Notes: generated by a model from the letters alone, not told the origin. DNA of 64,000 bases from an uncultured Pelagibacteraceae bacterium (GCA_902545035.1 CACCEJ010000003.1:1-64000), one strand, 5' to 3'. Numbered from the stretch's first letter, positions 51,954 to 62,246 are shown. Made by a program: numbers and translations.

Positions 51954-53110
51954 TAAATTTTAAATAATTTGTCAGATAAATCTTGAAGTTTATCTCCCCA
52001 GAAAACTTCTTTTTGGATTCTTTTAAAATCTATATCAAAAACGGTAGACATAGCTGATGCATAGACAGATCTAGCATCAATTGTGGAATTTAAATCTCTT
52101 CCTTCAAATAATTCCTTTCGTTTAAGTCCTGGCCAGTCTGTATAAACTTGAGATTTTTTTAAAAGACCACCTGCCATAAAAATTGCAGATCCATAACCAT
52201 GCTCTGTACCTCGTCCACCATTTTGCTCAATAGTTCTGCCAAATTCTGTTAGAGTTAAAACTAAAGTATTTTCAATTTCATTTCCAAGACCCTTCTCTAA
52301 ACTTTTAAAAATTGAGTCCATTTCAATTAAACTGTCTGAATGAGAACCGTTTATTCCACCCTGAGCAGCATGAGTATCAAAACCATCAACTTCAAAAACA
52401 GCAACTCTTGGACCATTTATTTTTTTTAATTCTAAACCTGCTTTATAAGCTAAAGACGAATTTTTACGGGACATCGAAGTACCACCACTACTCATCATAG
52501 ATCTATTAGCAATTATTTCCATCATATTAGCTAAATCATGTTCAGATTTATCTGCATAAACAGATTTTAAAAGTTGCAAAAGTTCTGTTCTTGGAAGTCT
52601 TTTTTTTGAAGGATAAAAATTATCATTACTTGGAATACCTCTTAATAGTAAAGGCATTGGCAAAGATAACGCAAGACCATCACCTTTCAATTCTCCTAAT
52701 TTCATTCCTCTTCCTAACCAACCAGTTTTTATTGCATAAGGTATGTGACCTCCTGTTTCCATTAAATTTTGACCATCAAAATGTGATCTTTTTGTATATG
52801 GAATATTAGTTGCATGAACTATTGCTCCAAGATTATTTTGCCATAAATTATAAAAATTTTTTAATTTAGGATGAAGCGCAAAATCAGAATTTAATTTAAT
52901 AGTTTCATCTAAAATCAAATCCTTTCTTCTTTTTTCAAAATTCTTGTCGCCTATTATCGGAACAGCACATAAACCATCCATTCCTCCTCTTAACATTATG
53001 ATTACAAGATTTTTTTTCTTTGTTGTGTTTGCTAAAACAGGAAAATTAAAACCTGCTAAAAATAAGGTTGTTGCTGATCCTTTTAAAAAGTTTCTTCTTG
53101 ATATTTTCAT
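51953..53110 (-). CDS. DUF1501 family protein with Tat signal
   Basis: 385 aa; SRRNFLKGSATTLFLAGFNFPVLA; LVIIMLRGGMDGLCAVPI, LTLTEFGRTIEQNGGRGTEHGYGSAIFMAGG. Confidence 0.93.
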   Translation of the reverse strand: MKISRRNFLKGSATTLFLAGFNFPVLANTTKKKNLVIIMLRGGMDGLCAVPIIGDKNFEKRRKDLILDETIKLNSDFALHPKLKNFYNLWQNNLGAIVHATNIPYTKRSHFDGQNLMETGGHIPYAIKTGWLGRGMKLGELKGDGLALSLPMPLLLRGIPSNDNFYPSKKRLPRTELLQLLKSVYADKSEHDLANMMEIIANRSMMSSGGTSMSRKNSSLAYKAGLELKKINGPRVAVFEVDGFDTHAAQGGINGSHSDSLIEMDSIFKSLEKGLGNEIENTLVLTLTEFGRTIEQNGGRGTEHGYGSAIFMAGGLLKKSQVYTDWPGLKRKELFEGRDLNSTIDARSVYASAMSTVFDIDFKRIQKEVFWGDKLQDLSDKLFKI

Positions 53111-54534
53111 GATTTAAGGGTCTCCGGTAAGTTAAACAGCATCACATGTCTATTAGAAAGGTCACCTTGCTGATTTATGGTCTTAAGAATTTCACTTGGA
53201 TTGTCATAATTTTTTTCAACCATCTCCTCATAAAATTCATTTGTCTGTGATTTTCTATTTTTTTTGTAATATGCTTCTTTAGCATAAACGAGTCTTCTAA
53301 TTAATAATTCAGGTGACATCCAATCATCAGACACATCTGACCATCCATTAGGTTGTTTTGCTAAATATGGATGATGACCAAGTTCTCTTAATAAATATTC
53401 TAATGATCTTTGCTCATGGGTTGGTTTTAAACCTAAAGTATATAAATCCATCAATTTTGGCGTTGGTACCAATTCCACATCAGACATTTTACTCATTATT
53501 AAAAGCCAATTCTCTGGATTTTGGAATTTATTATATTTTTCAGAATAATTGAAAGCAACTTCAACTGCTGCTTTATGAACATCTGGTAAAAAACCATCTG
53601 ATTTTTCCCAGGCTTTAATAATTGGCTCCATCATTTCTTTTGTTGGATTGTCAGTTATAAAATACCTGCAAAGTTTCATTGCAATAAATTCTCTACAAGA
53701 TGGATGATTTACAAGATCAGTGATTACTGCTGATAAACTCTTTCTTCCTGATTTGTATTTTTTACCTAAAATTCTTTTAGTGCCTGGTTGATGATATTCA
53801 CCATTGAAATGAACATCTCCAGTTTCTAATCTTTTTTTTCCCCAGTTAGGTCTCCATCCACTCATTACATATGCCATTTGAATAACATCTTCTTGAGTAT
53901 AGCCACATTCAGGTGAAACTGTGTGGAGCTCTAACAGTTCCCTTGCGTGGTTTTCATTTACACCCACTTTTCTTCCCTTTTCTTTAGCCCATTGTGCTTC
54001 TTGGCTTTTTGGTCCAACATTGTCGTTATTATCTAAATGATGTATCATAGTCCAAGCTACTGTTGCTTCTTGAACCATTTTTTCAAAGGTTTGATTCATA
54101 TTTGCTCTAATAATTTCTCTTTGATACGCGCCTGTTGTGTATTGAGCTAAGAAATCTTTTTCACTGATTGCAAAATGGTTTCCCCAAAAATACCATAGCT
54201 TAGCTAAAACAGGTGTCTCGCTTTTTAAAGCCTCAGAGTGTCTAATGCAAAGTTCAAGATTCCACCAAAATTTTTGGCCAGTTAAATGCCTTAACTTATT
54301 TTTTTCTCTTTTGTAGCCTTCTTTGTCATTTTTAAATTTTTTTCTTAGAACTTTTCTATCTCCATAAACATAATCTCTATAATAATTTCTGAGTTCTTTT
54401 TCAGTCAAAATTTTTCCCTTCCAGGAAAATTCTGGAATTTCATTCAGTTGGCTTTTTGCCCATTCTAATGGATCTGACGGAACTTCATCTTCAGGTCCTA
54501 GTCCAAATGCAACTTTACGATAAAAATTTTTCAT
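53107..54534 (-). CDS. DUF1800 family protein
   Basis: 475 aa; FWWNLELCIRHS...FWGNHFAIS, NENHARELLELHTVSPECGYTQEDVIQMAYVMSGW. Confidence 0.93.
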   Translation of the reverse strand: MKNFYRKVAFGLGPEDEVPSDPLEWAKSQLNEIPEFSWKGKILTEKELRNYYRDYVYGDRKVLRKKFKNDKEGYKREKNKLRHLTGQKFWWNLELCIRHSEALKSETPVLAKLWYFWGNHFAISEKDFLAQYTTGAYQREIIRANMNQTFEKMVQEATVAWTMIHHLDNNDNVGPKSQEAQWAKEKGRKVGVNENHARELLELHTVSPECGYTQEDVIQMAYVMSGWRPNWGKKRLETGDVHFNGEYHQPGTKRILGKKYKSGRKSLSAVITDLVNHPSCREFIAMKLCRYFITDNPTKEMMEPIIKAWEKSDGFLPDVHKAAVEVAFNYSEKYNKFQNPENWLLIMSKMSDVELVPTPKLMDLYTLGLKPTHEQRSLEYLLRELGHHPYLAKQPNGWSDVSDDWMSPELLIRRLVYAKEAYYKKNRKSQTNEFYEEMVEKNYDNPSEILKTINQQGDLSNRHVMLFNLPETLKS

Positions 54535-54552
54535 AAATTATTTTAAAATAAA

Positions 54553-55422
54553 TTATTTTAAAGTGTCAATATCTGAAATATTTGTTAAAGAATTATTAAA
54601 CTCAGTCATATTTTCTCTTCCTGAGATCTTTAAAATTACTAGACCAAAAACAATAATTAATGCTAGTGGAATTGCAGTAATTACACTTATATATTCAGCG
54701 ATAATTATTAAATAGATTGCATAGAATGCTATTGACCTAAAAATTACACCTGTTTTAAATACAGCTATAATAGCTAAAGAATGTTTGATTAAGTTAATAT
54801 AACTCATCTTTGAGGGTCCAAAATATCTTGAGCCTCTTATTGATGGAGATTTAATTAAATTATTATGAGTTTTTGTAAGAGCACCTGAAAAACTACTCCA
54901 AGTTGCTTTCTCTTCTATGAGTTTTTTTACTGTTTCTTTTGTGAGACATGTATAATTTCCAAATTTTATGAATTGACCTGTAAATGTAAGAGTAATTATT
55001 TTATGTAAGAAATAACAAATTTTAAAAATTGTACTTTCTGATCTTTTTACTCTTTCTCCTACAATTGTTCTATTTGGATTATCTTTAATCTTTTCTACAA
55101 AATTTTGTATTTCTTCTGGCCTGTCTTCGCCATCTCCATCCATTGGTATTACATAATCAAAAGTCTCATTTTCTGAAATGTATTTTAAACCTGCAGCAAT
55201 GCACCTTGCATGACCTTTATTTTTTTTCATGTTGATAATTTTTAAAGATTTAATTTTTTTTAAATTTTTAATATTTATATCATTTTCTTCTGTTGAGGCA
55301 TCATTGACTATTATTACTGAAAATGAAGAATCGAGTTCTAAAATATTAATATCAATATCTTCGATTAATTTTGATACAGATTTAAAATCATTAAAAACTG
55401 GAATGAGTATTATAACATTCAT
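54553..55422 (-). CDS. GT2 glycosyltransferase (DPM1/GtrB-like)
   Basis: 289 aa; IILIPVFNDFKSVSKLIEDI, VIPMDGDGEDRPEEI, C-terminal TM pair. Confidence 0.88.
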   Translation of the reverse strand: MNVIILIPVFNDFKSVSKLIEDIDINILELDSSFSVIIVNDASTEENDINIKNLKKIKSLKIINMKKNKGHARCIAAGLKYISENETFDYVIPMDGDGEDRPEEIQNFVEKIKDNPNRTIVGERVKRSESTIFKICYFLHKIITLTFTGQFIKFGNYTCLTKETVKKLIEEKATWSSFSGALTKTHNNLIKSPSIRGSRYFGPSKMSYINLIKHSLAIIAVFKTGVIFRSIAFYAIYLIIIAEYISVITAIPLALIIVFGLVILKISGRENMTEFNNSLTNISDIDTLK

Positions 55423-55547
55423 TAACTAACCGACCTTATTAATCGAAACAAAGATGCAAAAAAACCATATCCAGACAATTCTATTAATGCTATTACGCCA
55501 ATAATGAATAAAAGTTTTTTATTTTTTTCGTTAAATTGAAATTTCAT
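55422..55547 (-). CDS. small membrane protein (41 aa)
   Basis: Not in ORF list. MKFQFNEKNKKLLFIIGVIALIELSGYGFFASLFRLIRSVS*; ATGA-type overlaps with both neighbours. Confidence 0.65.
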   Translation of the reverse strand: MKFQFNEKNKKLLFIIGVIALIELSGYGFFASLFRLIRSVS

Positions 55548-56839
55548 TTATATTTTAAGCATTTCATATCTTTATTGCATAAATAAACTTCATTTGAACT
55601 ATATATCCATCTTGGTCTCTCTGGAAGATGATAAGAAATATTTCCTGCAATCCACTCATTACCTTTTATGTATTCCATTTTTCCTAAGCCATTTGCCTCT
55701 GTTTCATAAAATTCTTTAGCTTGTTTGGCTAAGTTTTTTCCATCAAAATCAGTTCTTTTATCAGTTTTTGAGATTGAAACATAAGAATATAAAATTGGTG
55801 AGATAAAAAATAAGACCAAAAAAATTGAAGTAAAAACTTTCATTTTTTCAAAATTGATTTGAGATTTAAATATATAAATAAACATCAAACCAAAACTTAT
55901 ATAGAACGGTGTCATCCACATAGTTCTTATCTTAGCACCCATTGAAAAAGCTGTTAAAAAAATAAATAAGATAGGAATTAAGTTTATTGATAGCAAAAAT
56001 AATAATTTATCATCATTTAAATTAATATTAATTTTTAACTTATTAATTAGAATAAATATCATTAATAAAAACGGAAATAATATTCCAATTTGTTTTAATA
56101 AAAAAATTAATGGATGTTTTAAATGATTTAAAATACTTGCTTCTTCTGATCCAGTTCTCATTAATCCATAAGTTATAGTGACATAATCATTCTCAGATAA
56201 CCAAATAATATGTGGGGATAAAATAATTAGAAAAGGAATTAAGGATACCAAACACTTTAAATTTAATTTTTTGTTATAGATAAAGTAAATCAAAAGGACA
56301 GCTATTGCTAAACCTAAATAGACATATAAATATTTTGAAAGAAAACCAAATCCAGCAAATAGTCCAAGTAATATCCAGTCTAGTATTTTGTTATTTTTTA
56401 AACCTCTCCATAAATAAAATATTGATAGAGACCAAAAAGGTATTAAGCACACATTAACATTAAATTCAGGTGTGGTGAAATTATAAAAAAATATTCCCTC
56501 CAGCAATAATACAGACAAAAAACAATAAATCTTATTTTCAAAGAAATCCTCTGCTAAATTAAAAATAACAAAAAAAGAAACTACAACGCAAATTTGACTT
56601 AACAAATAATATGCCCAATCCTGTGGTCCAAAAATTGAGTAAATTATTTCTGATAAAAAAGCACTCATTGGAGGATGTTTGTTGAAGCCCCAATCTAGAT
56701 TACTTCCCCAAGCCAAAGCCTCAATTGTATCTAAGGGCAAATTATGATTTGTGAGACTAGGAATCAATGTCCAGATCAATAAGTGTGATGTAATGAAAAT
56801 ATAAAATAAATTATCAATATTTTTTTTATAAATGGCCAT
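55544..56839 (-). CDS. GT39/ArnT-like membrane glycosyltransferase
   Basis: 431 aa; TLEALAWG-type loop (DTIEALAWGSNLDWGFNKHPPMSAF), multiple TM. Confidence 0.88.
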   Translation of the reverse strand: MAIYKKNIDNLFYIFITSHLLIWTLIPSLTNHNLPLDTIEALAWGSNLDWGFNKHPPMSAFLSEIIYSIFGPQDWAYYLLSQICVVVSFFVIFNLAEDFFENKIYCFLSVLLLEGIFFYNFTTPEFNVNVCLIPFWSLSIFYLWRGLKNNKILDWILLGLFAGFGFLSKYLYVYLGLAIAVLLIYFIYNKKLNLKCLVSLIPFLIILSPHIIWLSENDYVTITYGLMRTGSEEASILNHLKHPLIFLLKQIGILFPFLLMIFILINKLKININLNDDKLLFLLSINLIPILFIFLTAFSMGAKIRTMWMTPFYISFGLMFIYIFKSQINFEKMKVFTSIFLVLFFISPILYSYVSISKTDKRTDFDGKNLAKQAKEFYETEANGLGKMEYIKGNEWIAGNISYHLPERPRWIYSSNEVYLCNKDMKCLKYK

Positions 56840-56868
56840 TTATACTAATTTATACAATTAATGCATTC

Positions 56869-56896
56869 TTGACACTCAATAAATGATGAATATATT
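56869..56896 (+). promoter_or_regulatory. promoter of dksA-like gene
   Basis: TTGACA (56869-56874), 16-bp spacer, TATATT (56891-56896). Confidence 0.6.
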
Positions 56897-56918
56897 CACC
56901 AAATTCATAAATTTGAAT

Positions 56919-57335
56919 ATGGTAAAGATCTCTAAAAAATATATTCCAAAAGAAACTGAAAAGTATATGTGTGCAAAACATTTAGCATACTTCAAACAAA
57001 AATTAATGGACTGGAAAAAAGAATTGAAAATGACAAATAATGAAGCAATATTCAATGCTTCAATGGATGACAATAGTGCTTCAGCAGATATTGTTGACCA
57101 AGCAAGTTCATACACAGAAAAAAATGTAGAAATGAGAGCAATCAATAGACAAATAAAATTAATTTCAAAAATAGATGGTGCTTTAAAAAAAATTCAAGAT
57201 GGAACTTATGGATTTTGTGAAGAAACTGCTGAACCAATTGGTCTTAAAAGGTTGATGGCACGACCAGTTGCAACCTTATGCATATCTGCACAAGAAAAGC
57301 ATGAAAAAGAGGAAAAAGTCTACGCAGACATTTAA
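56919..57335 (+). CDS. dksA: DksA/TraR family transcriptional regulator, DksA2-like (zinc-ligand-poor)
   Basis: MVKISKKYIPKETEKYMCAKHLAYFKQKL...DGTYGFCEETAEPIGLKRLMARPVATLCISAQEKHEKEE; start chosen downstream of the predicted promoter. Confidence 0.85.
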   Translation: MVKISKKYIPKETEKYMCAKHLAYFKQKLMDWKKELKMTNNEAIFNASMDDNSASADIVDQASSYTEKNVEMRAINRQIKLISKIDGALKKIQDGTYGFCEETAEPIGLKRLMARPVATLCISAQEKHEKEEKVYADI

Positions 57336-57958
57336 GGGAAATCTATTTCAGCATCTTTGTTTAATACCTTAAATCCTTTTATAACCGCAGGACGTTTAGC
57401 AATATTAACATACCATCTAGATAATTCTTTAAAATTTACCAATCCTATGTCGTGTCTCTTGTGTCTTGCAATCCAAGACCAAGTAGCGATATCAGCAATA
57501 GAATATTCTTTGCCGGCTAAATACTCACTTTGAGAAAGCCTTGCCTCTAGGTCTTCATACAATTTTCTTGTAATTTTAAAATACCTCTCTTCTCCCCATT
57601 CACTTTTTCCTTGATGATAATAATGAAATTGATGATGTTGACCTATCATTGGACCAATCAAACCCATCTGGGCCATTAGCCACTGATTTATATCCAACCT
57701 ATTTTCCTCAGGATAAAACATTTTACTTTTTTCTCCTAAATACATTAATATTGCTCCTGACTCGAATATTGATTTATTGTTCTCATGATCTATGATTACT
57801 GGTATTTTATTAAAAGGACTTATTTTTTTAAATTCTGGATTATGTTGTTCACCTTTATTCAAATCAATTTTAGAAATTTTATAATCTAACCTAATCTCCT
57901 CAAGCATTATGCTAATTTTCCAGCCATTTGGAGTATCGGCAGTAAAAAGTTCAATCAC
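57332..57958 (-). CDS. glutathione S-transferase family protein (YfcG/Ure2p-like)
   Basis: 208 aa; MIELFTADTPNGWKISIMLEEI, ISPFNKIPVIIDHEN, ESGAILMYLGEKS. Confidence 0.92.
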   Translation of the reverse strand: MIELFTADTPNGWKISIMLEEIRLDYKISKIDLNKGEQHNPEFKKISPFNKIPVIIDHENNKSIFESGAILMYLGEKSKMFYPEENRLDINQWLMAQMGLIGPMIGQHHQFHYYHQGKSEWGEERYFKITRKLYEDLEARLSQSEYLAGKEYSIADIATWSWIARHKRHDIGLVNFKELSRWYVNIAKRPAVIKGFKVLNKDAEIDFP

Positions 57959-58970
57959 TACTTTACGCCTAATCTATCTTTGATAGTGTTAGATGCTGTT
58001 GTAAATTCAAACCTGTATTTTTCATCAGGCCTTGCATACTTGAAACACCCTCTAGCAGCAAGAGCTCCCTCATGGAAACCAGAGAGTATTAATTTTAGTT
58101 TGCCAGGATAAGTACAGATATCTCCTATTGCAAATATACCTTTTTTGTTTGTCTCAAAATTTTCAGTATTAACTGGAATTGCTTTTTTATCTAAATTTAA
58201 ACCCCAATCTGCTATTGGACCAAGTTGCATTATTAAACCAAAAAAACCCAAAACATAATCTGTCTTTAATGTTTTGCTTAATCCATCTTCACTTTGTATT
58301 TCTACTTCTTCCAAAGATCCATTTCCTTTTACATCTTTAATTGAATACTTAGTAAATAAGTTAATTATCTTTTTTTCATTAAGTTCTTTTATTTTTTGAA
58401 CGCTTGCAGGAGCACCTCTAAATTCATCTCTCCTATGAATAAGTGACACTTTTGAAGTATTAGATAATTCAATTGCCCAATCTAATGCACTATCTCCCCC
58501 ACCAAAAATAGCTACTGACTTGTCCTTAAATATACTTTTATCTTTAACTGAATATAAAACAGACTTACCGTCAAACTTTTCTACACTTTTTGTTGGAAAC
58601 TTTCTAGGTTCAAATGATCCTACTCCGCCAGCAATTACAACATTTGGTGTCAGAAAATCTTTTCCGTTGGTTGTTTTAACTAACCATTTTTCATTTTTTT
58701 TTTTTAGCTCTTGAACTCTATCATTTAAATGGAAGCTGAAATTAAAAGGCTTAATTTGTTCAATTAAATTGTTGGTTAGTTCCTCTCCTGTACACTCTGG
58801 TACCGCGGGTATATCGTATATAGGTTTGTCAGGATAAAGTTCTATACATTGACCACCAATTTTATCTAAATTATCAACTATTTCACATTTTAATCCAATG
58901 ATACCTAGTTGATGTGCACAAAATAATCCTGTTGGACCTGCGCCAACTATAACAACATCAGTTTTAATCA

Positions 58971-58971
<1 letters not shown>
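57958..58971 (-). CDS. thioredoxin-reductase-like ferredoxin--NADP reductase
   Basis: 337 aa; VVIVGAGPTGLFCAHQLG, GGQCIELYPDKPIYDIPAVPECTG, AIFGGGDSALDWA, GIFAIGDICTYPGKLKLILSGFHEGALA. Confidence 0.93.
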
Positions 58972-59348
<377 letters not shown>

Positions 59349-59370
59349 TATATATCGTAACTAATTGTTA

Positions 59371-60135
59371 CTAAGCTCTTCTTGTAGAGTTAGAAACTGC
59401 ACAAGACCAGATAATTAAACCAAATGCGATTTTATTAACAAAGTCTGCTAAGTTATAGATAACGTTTAATGCGTTAGCATCAATTCCACCTGTTAGGTAA
59501 CCAAAGATGTAACCTAATGGGTAAATTGCCCAACCTACAGTAACAATCATTCTTAAAGCTCCAAATGCAGTTACTAAAGCTTTGTTTCCAGATTTAGCAG
59601 CAACTTTTCCTGCTTCTCCTGAAAAGATTTCATAAAGAATGTAAATCCATCCAGCCATACCGATTATGAAACCTAGTGTAGCATTAATGAATCCAGCTTC
59701 TCCAAGATATCCACCTATTAACATAACTAGTGAACCAATTAAGATTCTCCAGAATATGTTTGTGTCAACTTTTCTTACTGCTGAAAGAATTAAGTAAAAT
59801 TCTACTAGCTGTAGCGGTACAGTTATTAACCAGTCAATGTATCTGTAAACAGTTGGAGTATCACCTGTTTCAACCCACACTGCTCTCATATACATATAGT
59901 GAATAAATGCTATACCAGTTACTAATCCAGCTACGTTTACTGATTTTCTCCACTGTGAACCGACATTAGCCTGTTCCATAAAGAAAAACGCTGTAGCTGC
60001 TAACATACCCATTGAAATTAACCAAAACGAAATACCTACGAAATCGTCTGTAGCTAAAAAGGCTGTTGCCGCGTTAGCTGCAGTAGTTGCTCCAAAAAGC
60101 ACTGCCGCTAAAGCTAACATTTTCATTGTCTTCAT
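59371..60135 (-). CDS. proteorhodopsin (light-driven proton pump, blue-tuned)
   Basis: RYIDWLITVPLQLVEFYLIL (D97, T101, Q105, E108 by GPR numbering), NLADFVNKIAFGLIIW (retinal Lys). Start MKTMKML follows GAGGGAG RBS. Confidence 0.97.
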   Translation of the reverse strand: MKTMKMLALAAVLFGATTAANAATAFLATDDFVGISFWLISMGMLAATAFFFMEQANVGSQWRKSVNVAGLVTGIAFIHYMYMRAVWVETGDTPTVYRYIDWLITVPLQLVEFYLILSAVRKVDTNIFWRILIGSLVMLIGGYLGEAGFINATLGFIIGMAGWIYILYEIFSGEAGKVAAKSGNKALVTAFGALRMIVTVGWAIYPLGYIFGYLTGGIDANALNVIYNLADFVNKIAFGLIIWSCAVSNSTRRA

Positions 60136-60166
60136 AAAAAACTCCCTCATAGTTAGTTTTTTTTAT

Positions 60167-60184
60167 TAGTTTAAATTTAAACTA
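60167..60184. repeat. 18-bp perfect palindrome in proteorhodopsin leader
   Basis: TAGTTTAAATTTAAACTA reads identically on both strands. Confidence 0.7.
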
Positions 60185-60188
60185 CAGA

Positions 60189-60204
60189 CTAATCTAATGA
60201 TTAG
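60189..60204. repeat. inverted repeat in proteorhodopsin leader
   Basis: CTAATC-taat-GATTAG. Confidence 0.6.
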
Positions 60205-60350
60205 CCTAAAGTTAGGGTTAGATAGCAAAAAAAATTGGTTTATTGAAGAGTTTTTGACCTCTAAAAAGTATTGATTTTACTTACTTTGTGAAATTAAATA
60301 CAACCTGTTACATAAAATCATTATAAAAGTGAGTCAAAAAACAAATCAGT

Positions 60351-62246
60351 ATGAAAGACAGTTTTAACAAAATTTATCAAGAATCTATCCAAAATCCTGA
60401 GAAGTTTTGGCAAAATGTGTCAGAAGATATCTTTTGGTTTAAGAAACCATCAAAAATTTTAAACAAATCAAATCCTCCATTTTATAAATGGTTCGAAGAT
60501 GGAGTGACAAACACCTGTTACAATGCAATTGATACTCATATTGATAAAGGGAATGGTGATAAAATTGCATTAATATATGACAGTCCTATCACAAATAATA
60601 AAGCAAAATTCACTTACAATGATTTAAGAGAAAAAATTTCAAAATTTGCTGGTGCACTTGATAATCAAGGTATCAAAAAAGGTGACAGGGTAATTATTTA
60701 CATGCCAATGATACCGGAGGCCGTTATAGCAATGCTTGCATGTGGAAGAATTGGGGCAATACATTCGGTTGTCTTTGGTGGATTTGCATCAAATGAGCTT
60801 GCAAGTAGGATAGATGATAGTAAAGCAAAGATTTTAATTACTGCCTCTTGTGGATTTGAGCCAGGTAGAACAGTTGAGTATAGACCTTTAGTTGACGGTG
60901 CACTTAAACTTGCAAAACATAAAGTTGAAAAAGTTATTTTCTTTCAAAGAAAAGGTTACGAGGTGAAACTTAATTCGCCTCTTGAGATAAGCTGGGAGGA
61001 GTCTCTAATAAATGCGAAAAATAAAGATTGTGTTGAAATAGGAGCTAATGAGTTTGCTTACATTTTATATACATCAGGGACCACTGGAATTCCAAAAGGT
61101 ATAGTAAGAGATGTTGGGGGTCATATTGTTGCTCTCAAGTGGACAATGAAAAATATTTACAATGTAGATGAAACTGATGTTTGGTGGTCTGCAAGCGATA
61201 TTGGATGGATAGTAGGACACTCATATATTGTTTATGCTCCTTTGTTCAAAGGATGTACAACTGTATTGTTTGAAGGTAAACCAGTTGGAACACCTGATGC
61301 GGGTGTTTTTTGGAGAATAATTTCTGAATACAAAATAAAATCTTTGTTTACTGCTCCAACAGCTTTCAGAGCCATTAAAAAAGAAGACCCAGATGGAAAT
61401 TTTTTTTCTAAATATGACTTAAGTTCGTTTGAGTCATTGTTTTTAGCTGGAGAGAGAGCTGATCCTGATACTTTAAAGTGGGCAGAAAATCTTTTAAATG
61501 TTCCTGTCATTGATCATTGGTGGCAAACTGAAACTAGTTGGGCCATAAGTTCAAATTGTACTGGGATAGAAATGCAAAAAACTAAATATGGATCAGCATG
61601 TAAAGCAGTTCCAGGTTACGATGTTAAAATTATTAAACCAGATCACTCAATAGCAAAACCAAATGAGATGGGCGATATAGTTGTTAAATTACCTTTGCCT
61701 CCAGGTACATTTCCCACACTTTGGAACGCTGATAAGAGATATGAAGAAAATTATATGACTAATTATAAAGGTTACTATCAAACTTATGATGCAGGACACA
61801 TTGATGAAGATGGATACATTTGGATTATGTCACGAACAGATGACATAATTAATGTGGCTGGTCATAGATTATCGACAGGCGCAATAGAAGAGGTTTTATC
61901 AGAACATCAGTCTGTTGCTGAGTGTGCAGTTCTTGGAATTGCGGATAAATTAAAAGGACAATTACCTATTGGTTTAGTTGTTTTAAAGTCTGGAGTTGAA
62001 AAAGCTAACGACACTATATCAAAAGAATGTATTCAGATGGTTAGGGACAAAATTGGACCAGTTGCTGCATTTAAAGTTGTAATAGTTATAAAAAGATTAC
62101 CTAAAACAAGATCAGGAAAAATATTAAGAGGAACTATTCGTAAAATAGCTGACAAAGAAGATTATAAAATGCCTGCAACAATCGACGATCCTACAATTCT
62201 GGATGAAATTAAAAATGATTTAATCAAGAGCAATATTATAAAATAA
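60351..62246 (+). CDS. prpE: propionyl-CoA synthetase-like acyl-CoA synthetase
   Basis: 631 aa; YTSGTTGIPKGIVRDVGGHIVALKWTM, WWSASDIGWIVGHSYIVYAPL, KTRSGKILRGTIRKIAD. Confidence 0.92.
   Translation: MKDSFNKIYQESIQNPEKFWQNVSEDIFWFKKPSKILNKSNPPFYKWFEDGVTNTCYNAIDTHIDKGNGDKIALIYDSPITNNKAKFTYNDLREKISKFAGALDNQGIKKGDRVIIYMPMIPEAVIAMLACGRIGAIHSVVFGGFASNELASRIDDSKAKILITASCGFEPGRTVEYRPLVDGALKLAKHKVEKVIFFQRKGYEVKLNSPLEISWEESLINAKNKDCVEIGANEFAYILYTSGTTGIPKGIVRDVGGHIVALKWTMKNIYNVDETDVWWSASDIGWIVGHSYIVYAPLFKGCTTVLFEGKPVGTPDAGVFWRIISEYKIKSLFTAPTAFRAIKKEDPDGNFFSKYDLSSFESLFLAGERADPDTLKWAENLLNVPVIDHWWQTETSWAISSNCTGIEMQKTKYGSACKAVPGYDVKIIKPDHSIAKPNEMGDIVVKLPLPPGTFPTLWNADKRYEENYMTNYKGYYQTYDAGHIDEDGYIWIMSRTDDIINVAGHRLSTGAIEEVLSEHQSVAECAVLGIADKLKGQLPIGLVVLKSGVEKANDTISKECIQMVRDKIGPVAAFKVVIVIKRLPKTRSGKILRGTIRKIADKEDYKMPATIDDPTILDEIKNDLIKSNIIK

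Noticed and set aside
52312-52809. Plus-strand ORFs opposite DUF1501
   Set aside because: Antisense; no hydrophobic or family signature.
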